Source of the DNA: Pseudofabraea citricarpa
Lineage: Eukaryota; Ascomycota; Leotiomycetes; Helotiales; Dermateaceae
NCBI GenBank assembly: GCA_029641185.1
Contig: JAPWGK010000025.1
Span: forward strand, 434,001-498,000
Direction of reading: 5' to 3'
DNA length: 64,000 bases
The notes below the pieces were generated by a model. The model saw nothing but the letters and a program-made list of their open reading frames with translations, was not told where the DNA came from and did not search any database. Shown in pieces: positions 44,414 through 55,957 of this stretch (position 1 is the first letter of the stretch; every line of letters starts with the position of its first letter). The position numbers and the translations under genes are program-made.

Positions 44414-44863
44414 TTAGAGTTGGCTCATGGAATCAGAAGCGTCAGAGAGAGAACAGTCGGCCAGTGAGAAGATGCTGCGAAGTCGAGGTGCGGCGGCGCT
44501 GCACATGTACATCTGAAAGAAGTGCATGTTATGTTCATGGGACGGACGAGTCGCATCAGTAGATCTCGGTCGCCGCCAGCAATCGGGAGGGTCCTTGCAG
44601 GGGAGCCAAATTCGTGCCTGATTTGTCAGGACCGGGCTAGCTTATTTGCGAAGAAGCCTTTTGCAACCGCACCAAATCATTTTTCTTCCCACGGACAAAT
44701 CGACGACACTCAACCCACAACGCCACCATCAAATTCACAGGGCGTCACTCAATCGACAATCCACCACTTGCGATTACTCTGAAGGTCTTGCTTCCTTCAG
44801 TCTCCAGAAAAGGTTAACGCGCAAGCCCAGTCTCGCGCGTTACCATCACCCAAAGCCGCAATC
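44414..44863. promoter_or_regulatory. Divergent promoter region, Tim17-like gene and eIF4B
   Basis: 450 bases separate two divergent start codons. It contains the pyrimidine-rich leader of eIF4B (C/T-rich from about 44700). No clear TATA box was seen. Confidence 0.5.
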
Positions 44864-47003
44864 ATGGGTAAGTCCACTTGCGCATGGAGACCCTCCTGCT
44901 ATGCGCCCGTCCTCCTCAAGATCGATCTCTTGATGTCAGAGGCCAATGGCTAATACCCGTCTCCCATAGCTCCCAAGAAGAAGGAACAGCAGAAGATGTC
45001 CCTCGGGGCATTTCTGACTGATGAAAGTAAGGAGTGACATTCAGCCTTGTTGAGAAGATCGAGTCTGACTGTTTGCAGAGATGGGATCATGGGCAGATGA
45101 AATGGAGGACATGCCAGTTTGTAAGATCGATCTAAAGCCCCTTTCTGAGTATTAATGCTAACATGTGTCCTCGCAGCCGGTATGTTCCAATCGATCTATT
45201 CTACACAGCCCCAGCATCGTGAAACTGACAGCAGCAGACTCCCGCACAGGATATGGAGGTGGTGAGAGACGCACATACAGTTCCACTACCGGTACTTATG
45301 GAAGCAGCAGCATGGGTGGTTAGTAGCTCACTGGAGATCTACTTGGTCGCATCTGCTACATTCTTACTGATCACACGATAGGCTACTCTGTTCGCGAGGA
45401 ACTCCCATTACCAGATAAACCACCCTACACTGTGCATCTTGGTAATCTTTCATTTGATGCAACAGTTGGCGATGTCACAGATTTCTTTGATGGCTGCGAG
45501 TGTATCAATGTCCGCATCATCGAGGACAAGATGGAGATGAAGCCCAAAGGTTTCGGATATGCTGAGTTTGGATCACTCGAAGGCTTAAAACAAGCTTTGA
45601 CCTTGAACCAGAGCCAGTTCCAAGGCCGCAATATTAGAATCAGTGTCGCTGATCCTCGTAAGTCTCAAATGAAAAAAATTATATTGTTTTCCTTACTGAC
45701 ACTAGCTTCAGCCAAGGACCGCGATCGCCCGGATGCACGAGAAATTACCGATTGGAGTAGAAAGGGACCTTTGCCAGATCTGCCGGGTCGGGGAGGAAAT
45801 GATCGTCGACCATCGGACCGAGGAGGATTTGGTTCCGGTAGAACATTTGGTGATGCGCCTGGATCAGACTATGGTGGAGAGCGAAGAGAGCGCCGCGACC
45901 CTTTCCCTGAGGGTGATGGCAAGGTACGCGACTTTGGAAACTGGGAGCGTAAGGGTCCACTTTCACCACTTCCACAGCAGGAGCGCTCTTCGGCACCACG
46001 CGAAGGCGGCCGGCCACGAACAAATGATGGTCCCAAGGGAGAGTTCAAGGATCGGAGATCATCGCCAGCTGCATGGGGTGAAGGTAGACCACAAGGAGGA
46101 CAGGGGTCGCAGGACGGTTCAAGACCTCCTCGCCGTGAATTCCAGGAACGTCCAGCAGTCGAGAGAGCTCCTACAGCAGCCGAGCAAGATAGCCAATGGC
46201 GAGCAAAGATGAGACCAGATGCACCAGCAGCAAAATCGCCAGCTCCATCTCGTGATGGAAGTGAGGCACCTTCATCTCCTGCCCCAGGTGCAGCTGCACC
46301 AGTTGGCCGACCAAAGTTGAATCTGGCTAAGAGAACTGTTTCAGAAGCTCCTCTTGCATCACCGTCCTCGGTATCGGGTGATGCTAAGGCAAGCCCATTT
46401 GGTGCTGCTCGTCCCATCGATACAGCGGCCAAAGAAAGAGAGATTGAGGAGAAGAGACTTGCTGCAATCCGTGAAAAGAAAGAGGCTGACGATAAGGCTC
46501 GGGAAGACAAAAAGGAAGCTGCTAAGGCGGCAAAGGCTGCTGAAGCTGAGAAGCAGGAGTCCGCTGGTGATGATAAGGTCGAGGTACCCGAGGTTACTGA
46601 AGCCGAAGAATCAAAGGAGGGAGAGACCGTTGAGACGGAGAACTCAAATGGCAAGATTGTTGATGATAAGGCTGTCAAACCAAGAGAGGTCGTTCGAGAA
46701 GCCAAACCAAAGCCGGTCGAGACTGGTGCTTGGAGAAGAGCTTCTGGTGGACCACCTCGTGATGACATTCCCCGTGGCCCAAGAGGAGGAAGAGGCGATG
46801 GTGCACCAAGAGGTCGCGGTGGCCGTGGAGGTGCTCGCGGTGGAAGAGAAAATGGACCAGCCTCTCCCCGCACTCAAGGACCTACTTCTCCAGCTGAGCC
46901 AGAAACCGCAACTGTGGAAGAGGATGGTTGGAGTACCGTTTCGAAGCCAAAGAAGAATCAGCGTGGTGGGAACAACCAAGCTGGTCGTGCCATTGCGTCG
47001 TGA
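44864..47003 (+). CDS. tif3: Translation initiation factor eIF4B (Tif3)
   Basis: Seven coding exons: 44864-44867 (ATG plus one base), 44970-45026, 45079-45120, 45177-45179 (3-nt microexon), 45238-45318, 45382-45657, 45712-47003; 584 residues. The acceptor before 45238 lies in a CAGCAGCAG run, so 45235 or 45232 are also possible in frame. The N-terminus (MAPKKKEQQKMSLGAFLTD, then GSWADEMEDMP) is diagnostic. An RRM spans about 75-153 with RNP2 VHLGNLSF and RNP1 KGFGYAEF. Two W[SE]RKGPL repeats, long charged/RGG regions and the terminal EEDGWSTVSKPKK motif follow. eIF4B stimulates eIF4A and mRNA recruitment to the 40S subunit. Identity is firm; the microexon is a prediction. Confidence 0.92.
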
Positions 47004-48262
47004 TCGATGTTTTGGAAACAAAGCCCTTGGTTCTTGTTACAAGCACAAGCCAAGGATCCACGTGTACAAAGCTCTCTGAACCTTGCGCACTGTCTCGAAA
47101 ATTTCTCTGCATTACAGCATTTTCTCTCCTCAACTCGTACACAAATTCCTTCTCGGCGTTGGATCTTTTCAGCCTTGTCTCTAGACTCTGATACTTGGCA
47201 TCCTGGCGCTTTAGCCCTCTCATGGTGTGTCATATGGTGGCATCTGCAATGCACACATACTTCATGGGCTCTTGTGATGGGTCCGTCACCATGACACAAC
47301 TCATTCTCGTGCTTTTGTGATACTCTCGGCGGAAAAGTACTGCGAATTATGATTTTTATGCGGCTCGCACATGGGGCATAGAAGTGGATGGATTGTGCGC
47401 GTTGTAATCTTAAAATGCTTTTCATGATGGCAACAGTCCCAATAATGCAAAGTTGAATGCAATCAGTCTTTTTTTCTTCTTCCTCAAATCTTGATACCAG
47501 GCATGAATGCACATTACAGCAGCAAATAGCTTTGCTGCAGGGGTGCTTCTATAATAAGTCACCTCTTTCCTATCGATATATTATCTCTCACGTGATATAC
47601 ACCACCTTTGCTCAAACCGATATCGATAGTGTTCGTACCAACTCTAACCATCAGGTCTCACAACCTTACTAACCAGAGGCCAGCTGTTTCACTATGCGGG
47701 CCACTGAGAAATCCCTAGACGAAGCCCCAGACAACCTGGATCCTGGTGTCGAGGTCGAGAGGTATTCAGTCGTCACGAAAGCCTAGCAATGGTGCATTGT
47801 CGTTGGTGATGCAGCTGACAGCCATGCAGCTTGATTTCAGTGTAAGTCCTGCCTACTATCTAGCTGTGTAAGGTGTTAGATCTAATGAACACATTCGAGG
47901 TTTACAACACGATTTTGGTGGATAAGAATCCCCGGACGGTTGCTGGAGCTCAGGCTTCTAGCAATATAAGACGACGTACATTAGCAGCCGTCACATTATT
48001 ATTCCTTCGGAACATGATAGATCCATTTCGCATTGGCCGAACGTTCACCTTTATGGGCAGGCTGTGTTTACTTGCTATGGGTCACTTTTTTACTGACTGT
48101 CACGAAGGCAAATCTTCGAGACAGAAGCGTGTATCTGCTCCCGGTACAAATAACAAAAAATCTGTATGTCTTGGAACCTGCGCAAATACTTCGAGGGTTC
48201 GGAGTAAATATTGCGGCAATGCAATGTGTATATTTCCCGAACCGCATAGTGTATGTTCAAGA
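47004..48262. other. Intergenic between convergent eIF4B and NLR genes
   Basis: Contains the 3' flanks of both genes and a decayed MFS-like relic (47694-48060, listed separately). Other ORFs on both strands lack family resemblance. Confidence 0.5.
47694..48060 (+). pseudogene. Possible relic of an MFS (allantoate-permease-like) transporter
   Basis: An ATG at 47694 gives MRATEKSLDEAPDNLDPGVE before an early TAG; the LDPGVEVER motif is common at the start of Dal5-type permeases. In the same orientation, the frame at about 47930-48060 reads GAQASSNIRRRTLAAVTLLF then MIDPFRIG. This resembles the SNIAGRTK...GNIIGP stretch near transmembrane helix 8-9 of that family. The ~350 residues expected between are missing, and stops and frame breaks intervene. 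I read this as a strongly deleted pseudogene; the match is from memory of family patterns and needs a search. Confidence 0.4.
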
Positions 48263-51200
48263 TCAAATCAAACCGGCAGATCTAACAACAGCAATCTCCC
48301 CGTTCCTCGGGCACAGGAAAGACCTCTCTATGCCCCAGACACTGCACAAAGCTAGATATTCTCTGCTTATCCAATCCCCCGGCAATGTAAAGATCTCCTT
48401 GATCACCTCTTCCGCTGGAATAACGGCTTTTGAACGTGTTTCCGGAGGAGGTAGCGAAGACAGTTCTCCAGACGGAATTCGCCACGAGCAGATCGAGAAG
48501 TTTCTAGAGAGAAATACAAAACGTCCGTGTGTGAGAAAGGAGAGTGCAAAAAGGATTTGCGAAGTCAAGTGGCGTGGAAGAACAGCTGGCGTTAATGTTA
48601 CTGGGTCTTCCGTCTGGTCAGCATTGGAAGCTCCTGCTTTGAAGTTTGAGAAGGATGACGTGGCAAAGTATAGAAAGATCTTTTCTTTCGAGCTTGACTC
48701 GACCGACATCTGAACCAAAATGTGGCTTTGGTTGGGGGCGACAAGGACACGATTAACGATCCTCGAGCTAAGGGTCATCCCGAGGTCGGAATGAGTATCA
48801 TTACGGAGCGGATATTCAAATAGGTTTGCAGCCTTTTCGCTCAAGCTCCAATCCAGTGTTTTGACGGTATTGGGCCCAAACCCAAGGACTAGAGCAGGCT
48901 CTTGTGGATGCGTGATCCATTTGCATTCATCCGAATGCCATTCTAGCGAATGTGTCACCGAGGCCGATTCTAGTGAGATTGTGCACATCGTTGATAAAGT
49001 GTACACCAGAAGATGGCTTGAGTCCGGCTGAAACAATAGTTGTAGGATGCGTCCTTTTGTGTTCTTTTTCATTGATATTTCAACCTTCGTTTCCACAACT
49101 AGGTCAGATCCACTCGTGCCGGAAGTCATCGACACAATGTAGATCTTCTTGCTGGTGTCAGAGAAGCAAATGTATCGACCGTCATGACTCCAAGTCAATT
49201 GCTCAATACTCAGGAAACTCTTAGAGATAAAGAGGTCTGAAAGCTTGCCCTTTTGAGTATCGAACAGCTGCACCGTTCCGTACTCAGTGCCACAACAGTA
49301 GAGCCGACCAAGTGGCGACGCTGCAAGGACCGTAATAGAGTTGATCCTTTGAGACACGCTCGTCGATATTATGAGGCTCGGAACAACGCTTTCTTTCTCC
49401 TTTCCTGTCTGTTCTGCATATCGCATCAAAATATTCGGTTCCCAGGCATTTCCATAGTACCCTCGAATGTCGTAAAAGCGACGCAGGTCGGGACTAAATG
49501 CTAGACCATGGACAGTATCCTGCGATATCAACTGATAAAGAAGACTAAATTCAGATGTGGTGTAAACTTTGACAATTCCACGCACGTCGCCTGTAACAAA
49601 AAGATTTCCGTCACTACTAATCGCCAGTCTCGAGGCTCCCGTGGCAACTTCTTCAGGCTCGCCTATGTAAGGATTCCACTTGAATACCACGCCTTCAATA
49701 TAAAGTCCTAATACCACTGGAGAGTGTGGGTGCCATACAGCTTCGATGACTTCTCCTCTCGCCACTTGCTCTCGGGCTCGCCAGCAATGACCAATGTGGA
49801 CTGGCCCATCAATCTCCCATGCCGATAGTGGATGACCGCGATAGGCTACAGCTATCAAGCTCCCATCATTGTTCAGAGCCATATAGCTCGAGGAATTCAA
49901 GAAGTGCCCTTCAAGCTCTGGTTCATCGAGCTCAACTACAAGTTCCCAAGTTGGCGATGGCTCGTTCAAGTTGAGTGATCTTATTCGTCTATCGTCTGTA
50001 CCAACCAGAAGCGAATTGTTGTTCTTGACCAAGAGCATAGTTAGTGGTCGAGGTCGTGATGCGAGATTTTGAACCGTCAATTTGCATTTCCCAGTGGAAA
50101 TATTCCAGACTTTCGTTGTTTTGAAGCCATAAGTAACCAGCAACGTTCCGGTCCTATCCAATTCCATTCGGTAAACACGTTCACCATGTTTGAGCGGACT
50201 TGCTGCCGCCTCTTCGAAAACTGAGCAGTCGTAGATGAATATAGTTCCTGATAAGGCAAGGATCACAATTTGAGCCCCCGCCGCAGAAATGGAGGAAGCA
50301 TAGGTTCCGAATCCGAGGGACAGTCGCGCCAGCGAGTCGTCCCAGTTCTGTATCGAAAGGCCCCACACCATAAGATTTTTGGTCTCCGTCTTGCCGAACT
50401 GTTGGTAGATAGCAGAATTGTGAGGGCAGAAAGGAGGAATCAGTTTGTAAATTGATTCAGGATTCCGGAGGAGATTTGTACCAAACTTTCCAACCAACTT
50501 CACGAAATCTACAGCCCAGCTTTCGATCAATTCTTCTTTCATAGTCTGATGCTCTTCAGTCTGCGCTATAACATACTGTTTCCGCGTAGCAGCATACTTT
50601 GAAAGATGTCTGGATGCTTGGATAAGTGTCCACAGTTGCTTGTCAGCTGCAAGGATTTGGATCCATGTCAAAATCCAGTGGCCTATCAAGAATTCATGCA
50701 GGATTTTGAATGCTTGTTGCAAACCAGGTGGAATTAATTCCAGATGCGAGGACCACAAATTGGCGCTATATTCAAGAAATCCGGGCCTCTCATTCCCTCT
50801 GGTTTTTGCTCGAAGATTGTTAGACATCAGACACCGCATGCAGCTCAAGAACAACTGCTCGTGGGCAGCGTCACGATCAACGTGGAAAGGACGGTGCACA
50901 TCGTTGATTAAATACTCCCGAGCCGTTTGGTGGATCATGGCAATATTCCCTCCATTATCAATGACTACGAAGCCGCCGCACAAGTTCACGACAGAGTGTT
51001 GAAAATCCAACATTTCAGAGATACCCTCATTTAAAGACAGTGCTAGCTCTGCAAATGTCAAGATACGCAATGAACATGTAACGCGCTGCAGAATAGTCAA
51101 TGCTAAATCCTGGTCCGACTTCGATGGGTTCTTGGCTATCGACAGGGCCATACGATCGTATATTGCTTCCATGCCAGACGGCAGTTCTCGCAAAGCTCGC

Positions 51201-53343
51201 TCCACGTCGGCATGTGTGTGACATGCATTTATTTTCTCAACAGCAAGTCGGACCCACTGATGAATTAATGTCAGTAGATAGATAGATGCTCATGGCACTT
51301 ACGAGGAAGTTGCTCTGTGATCCTTCCACGATTCTCTCTACAATACTCTCCACAAATTCAGGAGAACCAGGCATGCTTAGTTCTTGAGAGATATGACAAC
51401 GTAAATCTCCAGGTTTTCCTCCGACAGTTATAGTCCCTTGACGCACTCCTTTTGGGATCTTCTTTAAATCTACTACTGTTTCAGGGGTTTCACGGCCAAG
51501 GAGCAAAATCCGAATTGGCATCGACGACACAGTGATGTTAGAGAGGATCCTAATGATTGCGCGACTATCCTCCGCCTCATCAATGCCATCTATAACCCAA
51601 TACAGAGGTTTCTCGTATTCCAGCCTAAAGAGTAGGGATTTGAAGATGCGTTCCCATATGATTTTTGGGTCAGCAGTCTCAAAATCGACTGTTTCATTTG
51701 CGAGGTCAGTCATTTTTTGGAGGAAACTGGGCACTTGTTGAGCAATTTGATAGGCAATTGAACGAAGCAATAAGCTCAAAGTTCTTTTCTTTCGATCGCT
51801 GAATCTGATGAAGAAGTATTGACAGCAGAAACCTTGCTTGACGAGACTATTGATGACGAAGGAAGACAAGACGGACTTTCCAGTTGCTGCACCGCCCTTC
51901 AGCCAGAGTAAATATGGAGTTGGTTCTTGATCATTGAGCCATTCGATATAAGACTCTTCTTTCAGAATCCACTGGTTAGTCCCCTGTGTCCACTGGTCTC
52001 TAAAGAAGATATAGTCTACATCAGGGAATTCTGAGATGGCGAGCAGGGCCTTTACATCGCGCAGTTCACTCCGATTAGATACCGGCGGCTCATTCGATAG
52101 ACTTACTGAAGTTCTCGAGATGATCTTTCCCATGAGCGATTTGAGGGTATTTCTCACACTGATGTAGTTTGGATCGCTGGTGTTCTCGAACTTGCAAACG
52201 CCATGGTGGTCTGCGTCTAATGCCTTGGATATCTCACCCGGATACCCAAGTACAGATGAGTCTTTTTCCAATATCATCTTCAAAGATTCAGCAAGAACGT
52301 TAGCAGGTTTCAAGTCGATGGTAACTCACCACTCGAAACATTTTGAGTCCAATCGAAGTGGGCTGGGTTTCATAGAAAGAGACGATGTCTAGTCTTGGGG
52401 CAATGTGGCGAAATTGCTCGTTGAGCTTTTGCAAAGTGAAGGAATTCTTTGCAAGTTCCGATATATACTGCTTTGAATTGCTGACACCAGTCGATTGAAG
52501 TATGCGATTGAGCAAATCCGCCAGATCGGTGCCTCGATGTGGGGTTGAAAGGAAAGTGATTGCTGAGATGGCCTTGACAATTTTTTCGTATTCGGGGTCA
52601 TTTTGGCCTTGAATATATGCCTGCCTTTGGTGAGCGTCATTGATGGAAGTCGACAGTCGAATTTACCTCCTTAATGATGAGCCCTCCCATACTGTGGACA
52701 ACAAAAATAATAGGTACCTCGAAGGGTTGTCAGATTCATACCTACCAAGTGATGGTATCCAAATCTCACTCACGTTATCTATATTGAGACTCTCTCCTCG
52801 CTCGTCCGTAGCAAACTTGAGATCGTACAACAACTCTTTTGCAAAGTCCAATACTGTAGTACCAACATTACCTACCTTGTGGAAATTGGCATTGTATCCA
52901 AAGGTCAGTATTCTAGCCTGACAGATGTCGGGCTCGAGAGGCAAAAACGTCAAGGGCCAGAACAGCTCTGGGTTCTTGTATTTCGACCATGTCATTCGAC
53001 TGCTTCCTCCAAGACCGTGTATGAAAATTATATTAGCCTTGTGTCCACCATCTGGAGTATATATGACATTTAGCCCCAGCGGTCCCGGGTCAGTTTCGCT
53101 ATTCTTTTGAATTGATGAACTGGCAGGGGTTACTGCTTGCGGCATAGCATTTAAAACCCTGACCTCGTCATCCTTCTTTGAAGATGATTCTTCAGGCAGA
53201 TTTGAGTAAGCACTGCTGTTACCATAAGACTTGCGTGGGCGGCCTTGATTTTTATTTTTCCTCCTATAGCTAAAAATCTTCGAAAACTACAAAAGTGATA
53301 TGAGCACATTATGGTTTCAAGATAAGAAATGAGAGCCAACCAT
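48263..53343 (-). CDS. NLR-type STAND protein: alpha/beta hydrolase, NACHT NTPase, WD40 repeats
   Basis: Six exons on the minus strand: 53343-53341 (ATG only), 53286-52774, 52717-52667, 52620-52330, 52277-51303, 51256-48263. Introns are 54, 56, 46, 52 and 46 nt; 1608 residues. The one-codon first exon (donor GTTGGC) is less certain; an in-frame ATG at 53145 is the fallback start. A basic N-terminus precedes an alpha/beta-hydrolase domain (IIFIHGLGG; nucleophile Ser181 in VVHSMGG; His near 311 in DADHHGVCKF). The NACHT domain has Walker A GGAATGKS (about 414-421) and Walker B YWVIDGIDEAED (about 511-522). Residues from about 920 to the end form degenerate WD40 repeats. Fungal proteins of this type act in heterokaryon incompatibility or are proposed innate-immune sensors. 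All core motifs look intact. Confidence 0.88.
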
Positions 53344-53798
53344 AGCTTTATAACTCTCGGCGGATATCGTGGGAAGTTGGATGTGGGGGTTCCGAATGCT
53401 GGAATTTGCTAACAAGGCTTCATGGGCTCGCCTAGTTCTTCAAAGATTTGAATGACGCTTGCGACCGAAGATGCAGAATCACATATCGATAAATGGCAAT
53501 TCGTGTCTTCGGAATTATGAGGTTTAAAATTCGGAGCGGCTGAGTTCTGCCGACGGAAGAAGCAAAAGATAGCACCATCCACCCACATCTCCTCCTTGTT
53601 GCCAAGACTCGGTTATATGCAGTGACAGCGGCTATGGGATGCGTGCGCCTACGGAAGTAGGTTACTGTAGCGCCGAGCCCCTGTTTGGTGGTAGTTCTAT
53701 ACATATCTTATCTTGGATGTTCAAACCCGATTGTCTCTACTTAAGTGGGGAGTTTTGTGGGCCAAAGGCGGCTACATATGCTACCATTTGCCCAAAAT
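53344..53798. promoter_or_regulatory. Short divergent promoter between the NLR and ketosamine-kinase-like genes
   Basis: About 455 bases separate the two start codons. No clear TATA box or known operator was recognised. Upstream in-frame ATGs exist on the plus side (53778), so the kinase leader may be shorter. Confidence 0.5.
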
Positions 53799-55096
53799 AT
53801 GGTGATCAAGTCCTCGGACATTTCTTTTGAAATGTCCTCTGCTGAACTCAACCCTGGAAATATGACAGAATCATCTGACTGGGAGTTGGGGATAGAGGGT
53901 GACTTTCCCCTCCACAAGACTGTTGTTGCAATGATGCCCATTGGGACGAAAATTATCTCCTCAGAGTTTGGTTTCTTTTCTGCCTGGACAAAAACTGCAA
54001 AGGTCTCTGTCATTCTCCCAGATGGCAGCAAAAAGAAGTACTTTCTCAAGGTAAGGAAAGCTATTTTTGTTTTGAATATTCATACATACTAAAGACATGC
54101 TGGTGTTACTTAGTGTGCCACAGGGCAGGGCGCGCGACCTGTGACAGAAGGCGAATATCATTCTGCATCTGCCATAAATGCGGTCGTTCCGGGATTTGTT
54201 CCGAACGCGATCGGATGGGGCGAGTATTACAATGGCGAATCCCAGGTTTATTTCTATCTCGTAGATTACCACGACATGGATCTCAGAACAGCGCCGGACC
54301 CTGAGAGTTTTACAAGTCAAGTGGCCGAGCTTCATTCGAAAGGAAAGTCTCCCACTGGAATGTTTGGATTTCCAGTCCCAACTGTGTGCGGTATCTTTGA
54401 ACGAACAGTGAAATGGGAAAATAAATGGGCAGATTGCTTCTCCAATCAGCTTAAAGATGTTATCAAGTTTGACAATGAGACGAATGGTCCCTGGCTCGAG
54501 TATAATGCCGCGTGTGAGCAGCTCATCTATGGAGTCATACCGAGACTTTTGGGTGCTCTGCAGTCTGATGGCCGCGATATTGAGCCAGCGTTGATCCATG
54601 GTGATCTTTGGGAACAGAATGTTGGCATCGATATAAGGACCGGTGACACCATCGTATTCGATCCCGGCAGCACGTATGCCCACAATGAAATGGAATTTGG
54701 AACATGGAGATGCTCCTGGGCCTACTACTTCAACTCGCCAATATACATGCAAATGTATCAGCGCCATATTGAGCCGTCAGAGCCAGCAGAGGAATGGGAT
54801 GACCGCAATCGGCTATACAGCCTCCATCCATACCTGAACGATTCTGCAGGACACCCGGGAAGTGTGTCTAGATCAATGTAAGTATCACTTTCCGGTTTAA
54901 ATCAAAAACGGATTGTCAAGTAATACCTTCCAGAGCTTACAACGATATGCTTTTCCTTTGCGAAAAATATGCGCCTCTAGAAAGCCTGGAGAAATACAGT
55001 CCTGAGAAAGATATTAGTGTTACACATGCCTATATTCAGCATTCTACTCACAGCATGAAGGATGCATATCTCAATGGCCAACCTGCTACATCTTGA
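53799..55096 (+). CDS. Fructosamine/ketosamine-3-kinase family protein
   Basis: Three exons: 53799-54050, 54114-54877, 54934-55096; introns 63 and 56 nt; 392 residues. The start at 53799 is chosen for its A at -3 and G at +4; ATGs at 53778, 53832 and 53862 are alternatives. Residue Lys84 (KKYFLK) is the likely ATP-binding lysine. HGDLWEQN (about 246-253) is the catalytic loop and FDPGSTYAHNEMEFG (from about 266) the metal-binding segment, both diagnostic of the fructosamine-kinase branch of the protein-kinase-like fold. Fungal members are numerous and mostly uncharacterised. Some repair glycated proteins; others may phosphorylate small molecules. Catalytic residues look intact. It is divergent from the NLR-type gene. 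Confidence 0.88.
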
Positions 55097-55866
55097 ATTA
55101 ATCGTTTTGGAGAAGAGCGATGTAGCGGGAGGAAGGTGGTTCGAAACGTGCCTTTGGCGTTACTAGGGAGTCGTTTTGAGAATGTTTATTTCAAACTCGA
55201 CGACTCTTCTTTTGATTTTGGTGATCAATTTTAAGGGCAGAATTCTGTTTTTACACAATAGTATAAAAGACAAGCATTCTAGAATTAAAATGTTAACAAA
55301 CAAGAAAGTAAAATCCCATTCCAAGGACTTCGAAATTGGATCATGGCCTATGTTCAAGCTAGAATAATAACTGCTCGTTTCTAAAACGACAGTGGAAAAA
55401 TAAAAATCTTTGTGTCCAAATGCCTCTTCATCGTCAAATACCACGGTTGAAATTGGTGGCTTTTTATTATAAGGGGTAGAATAGAAACGCAGCCAAAGTC
55501 TAAATCCCCTGGCATCTTCTATACTTTTGAAAGCTATCATTTATTTATTTACGGCGGCAAAATAACAATTGAAAAGGTAGGCGCGCTGGATGTAAAATCT
55601 CTCAGAGTGTAAGCGCGGGCGTTTTGCAAGTTTTCAATTCTAGAAAGCGAAATAACACACATTTATATGTCCAAAAGCAAAATTCATATAAATGTTTTCT
55701 CATATCTAGGTATTGATGTATGTGAATATGATGATAATATCTCTGATACTAGTTGTTTAATGTTATATTAGTTCGATTTTGCGGTCGTGCCGTAAGCGAT
55801 GTCGCTCGCTAAGCGAGGATTGTCGCAACACTCCAAAAAATAAAACAAAAAATAAAAAATTTGAGT
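55097..55866. other. AT-rich intergenic region, left part of island
   Basis: Strongly AT-rich. A 125-codon minus-strand ORF (55540-55163) is present but not accepted (see rejected list). A perfect 6-bp stem hairpin (CTCGCT, one A, AGCGAG) lies at 55805-55817, next to the tRNA terminator. Confidence 0.5.
55854..55859 (-). terminator. Pol III terminator of the minus-strand tRNA-Ile
   Basis: Six T on the minus strand, seven bases after the tRNA end, with more T-runs beyond. Confidence 0.8.
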
Positions 55867-55957
55867 GGTCACTACGAGGGTCGAACTCGCGACCTTGGCG
55901 TTATCTTTGTTTGCGAAGATATTAGCACCACGCTCTAACCAACTGAGCTAAGCGACC
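55867..55957 (-). tRNA. tRNA-Ile (anticodon AAU), intron-containing
   Basis: 91 bases on the minus strand. The acceptor stem GGTCGCT pairs with AGTGACC. The D-arm carries the A-box TAGCTCAGTTGG. The anticodon loop CTAATAA has anticodon AAT at 55923-55921, and the T-arm is GCGAG TTCGACC CTCGT. An 18-nt intron (55919-55902) sits between loop positions 37 and 38. The mature sequence appears identical to the copy at 57858; only the intron differs. Confidence 0.93.

Noticed and set aside
45869..46873. 334-codon minus-strand ORF over eIF4B
   Set aside because: Shadow of the low-complexity charged region of eIF4B; Ser/Pro-rich without its own features.
48033..48713. 226-codon plus-strand ORF
   Set aside because: Most of it lies antisense to the WD40 exon of the NLR gene, and its translation has no family features.
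55163..55540. 125-codon minus-strand ORF in AT-rich DNA
   Set aside because: Begins in AT-rich 3' flank of the kinase-like gene, has a skewed composition and no recognised motif; chance is likely, though a relic is not excluded.
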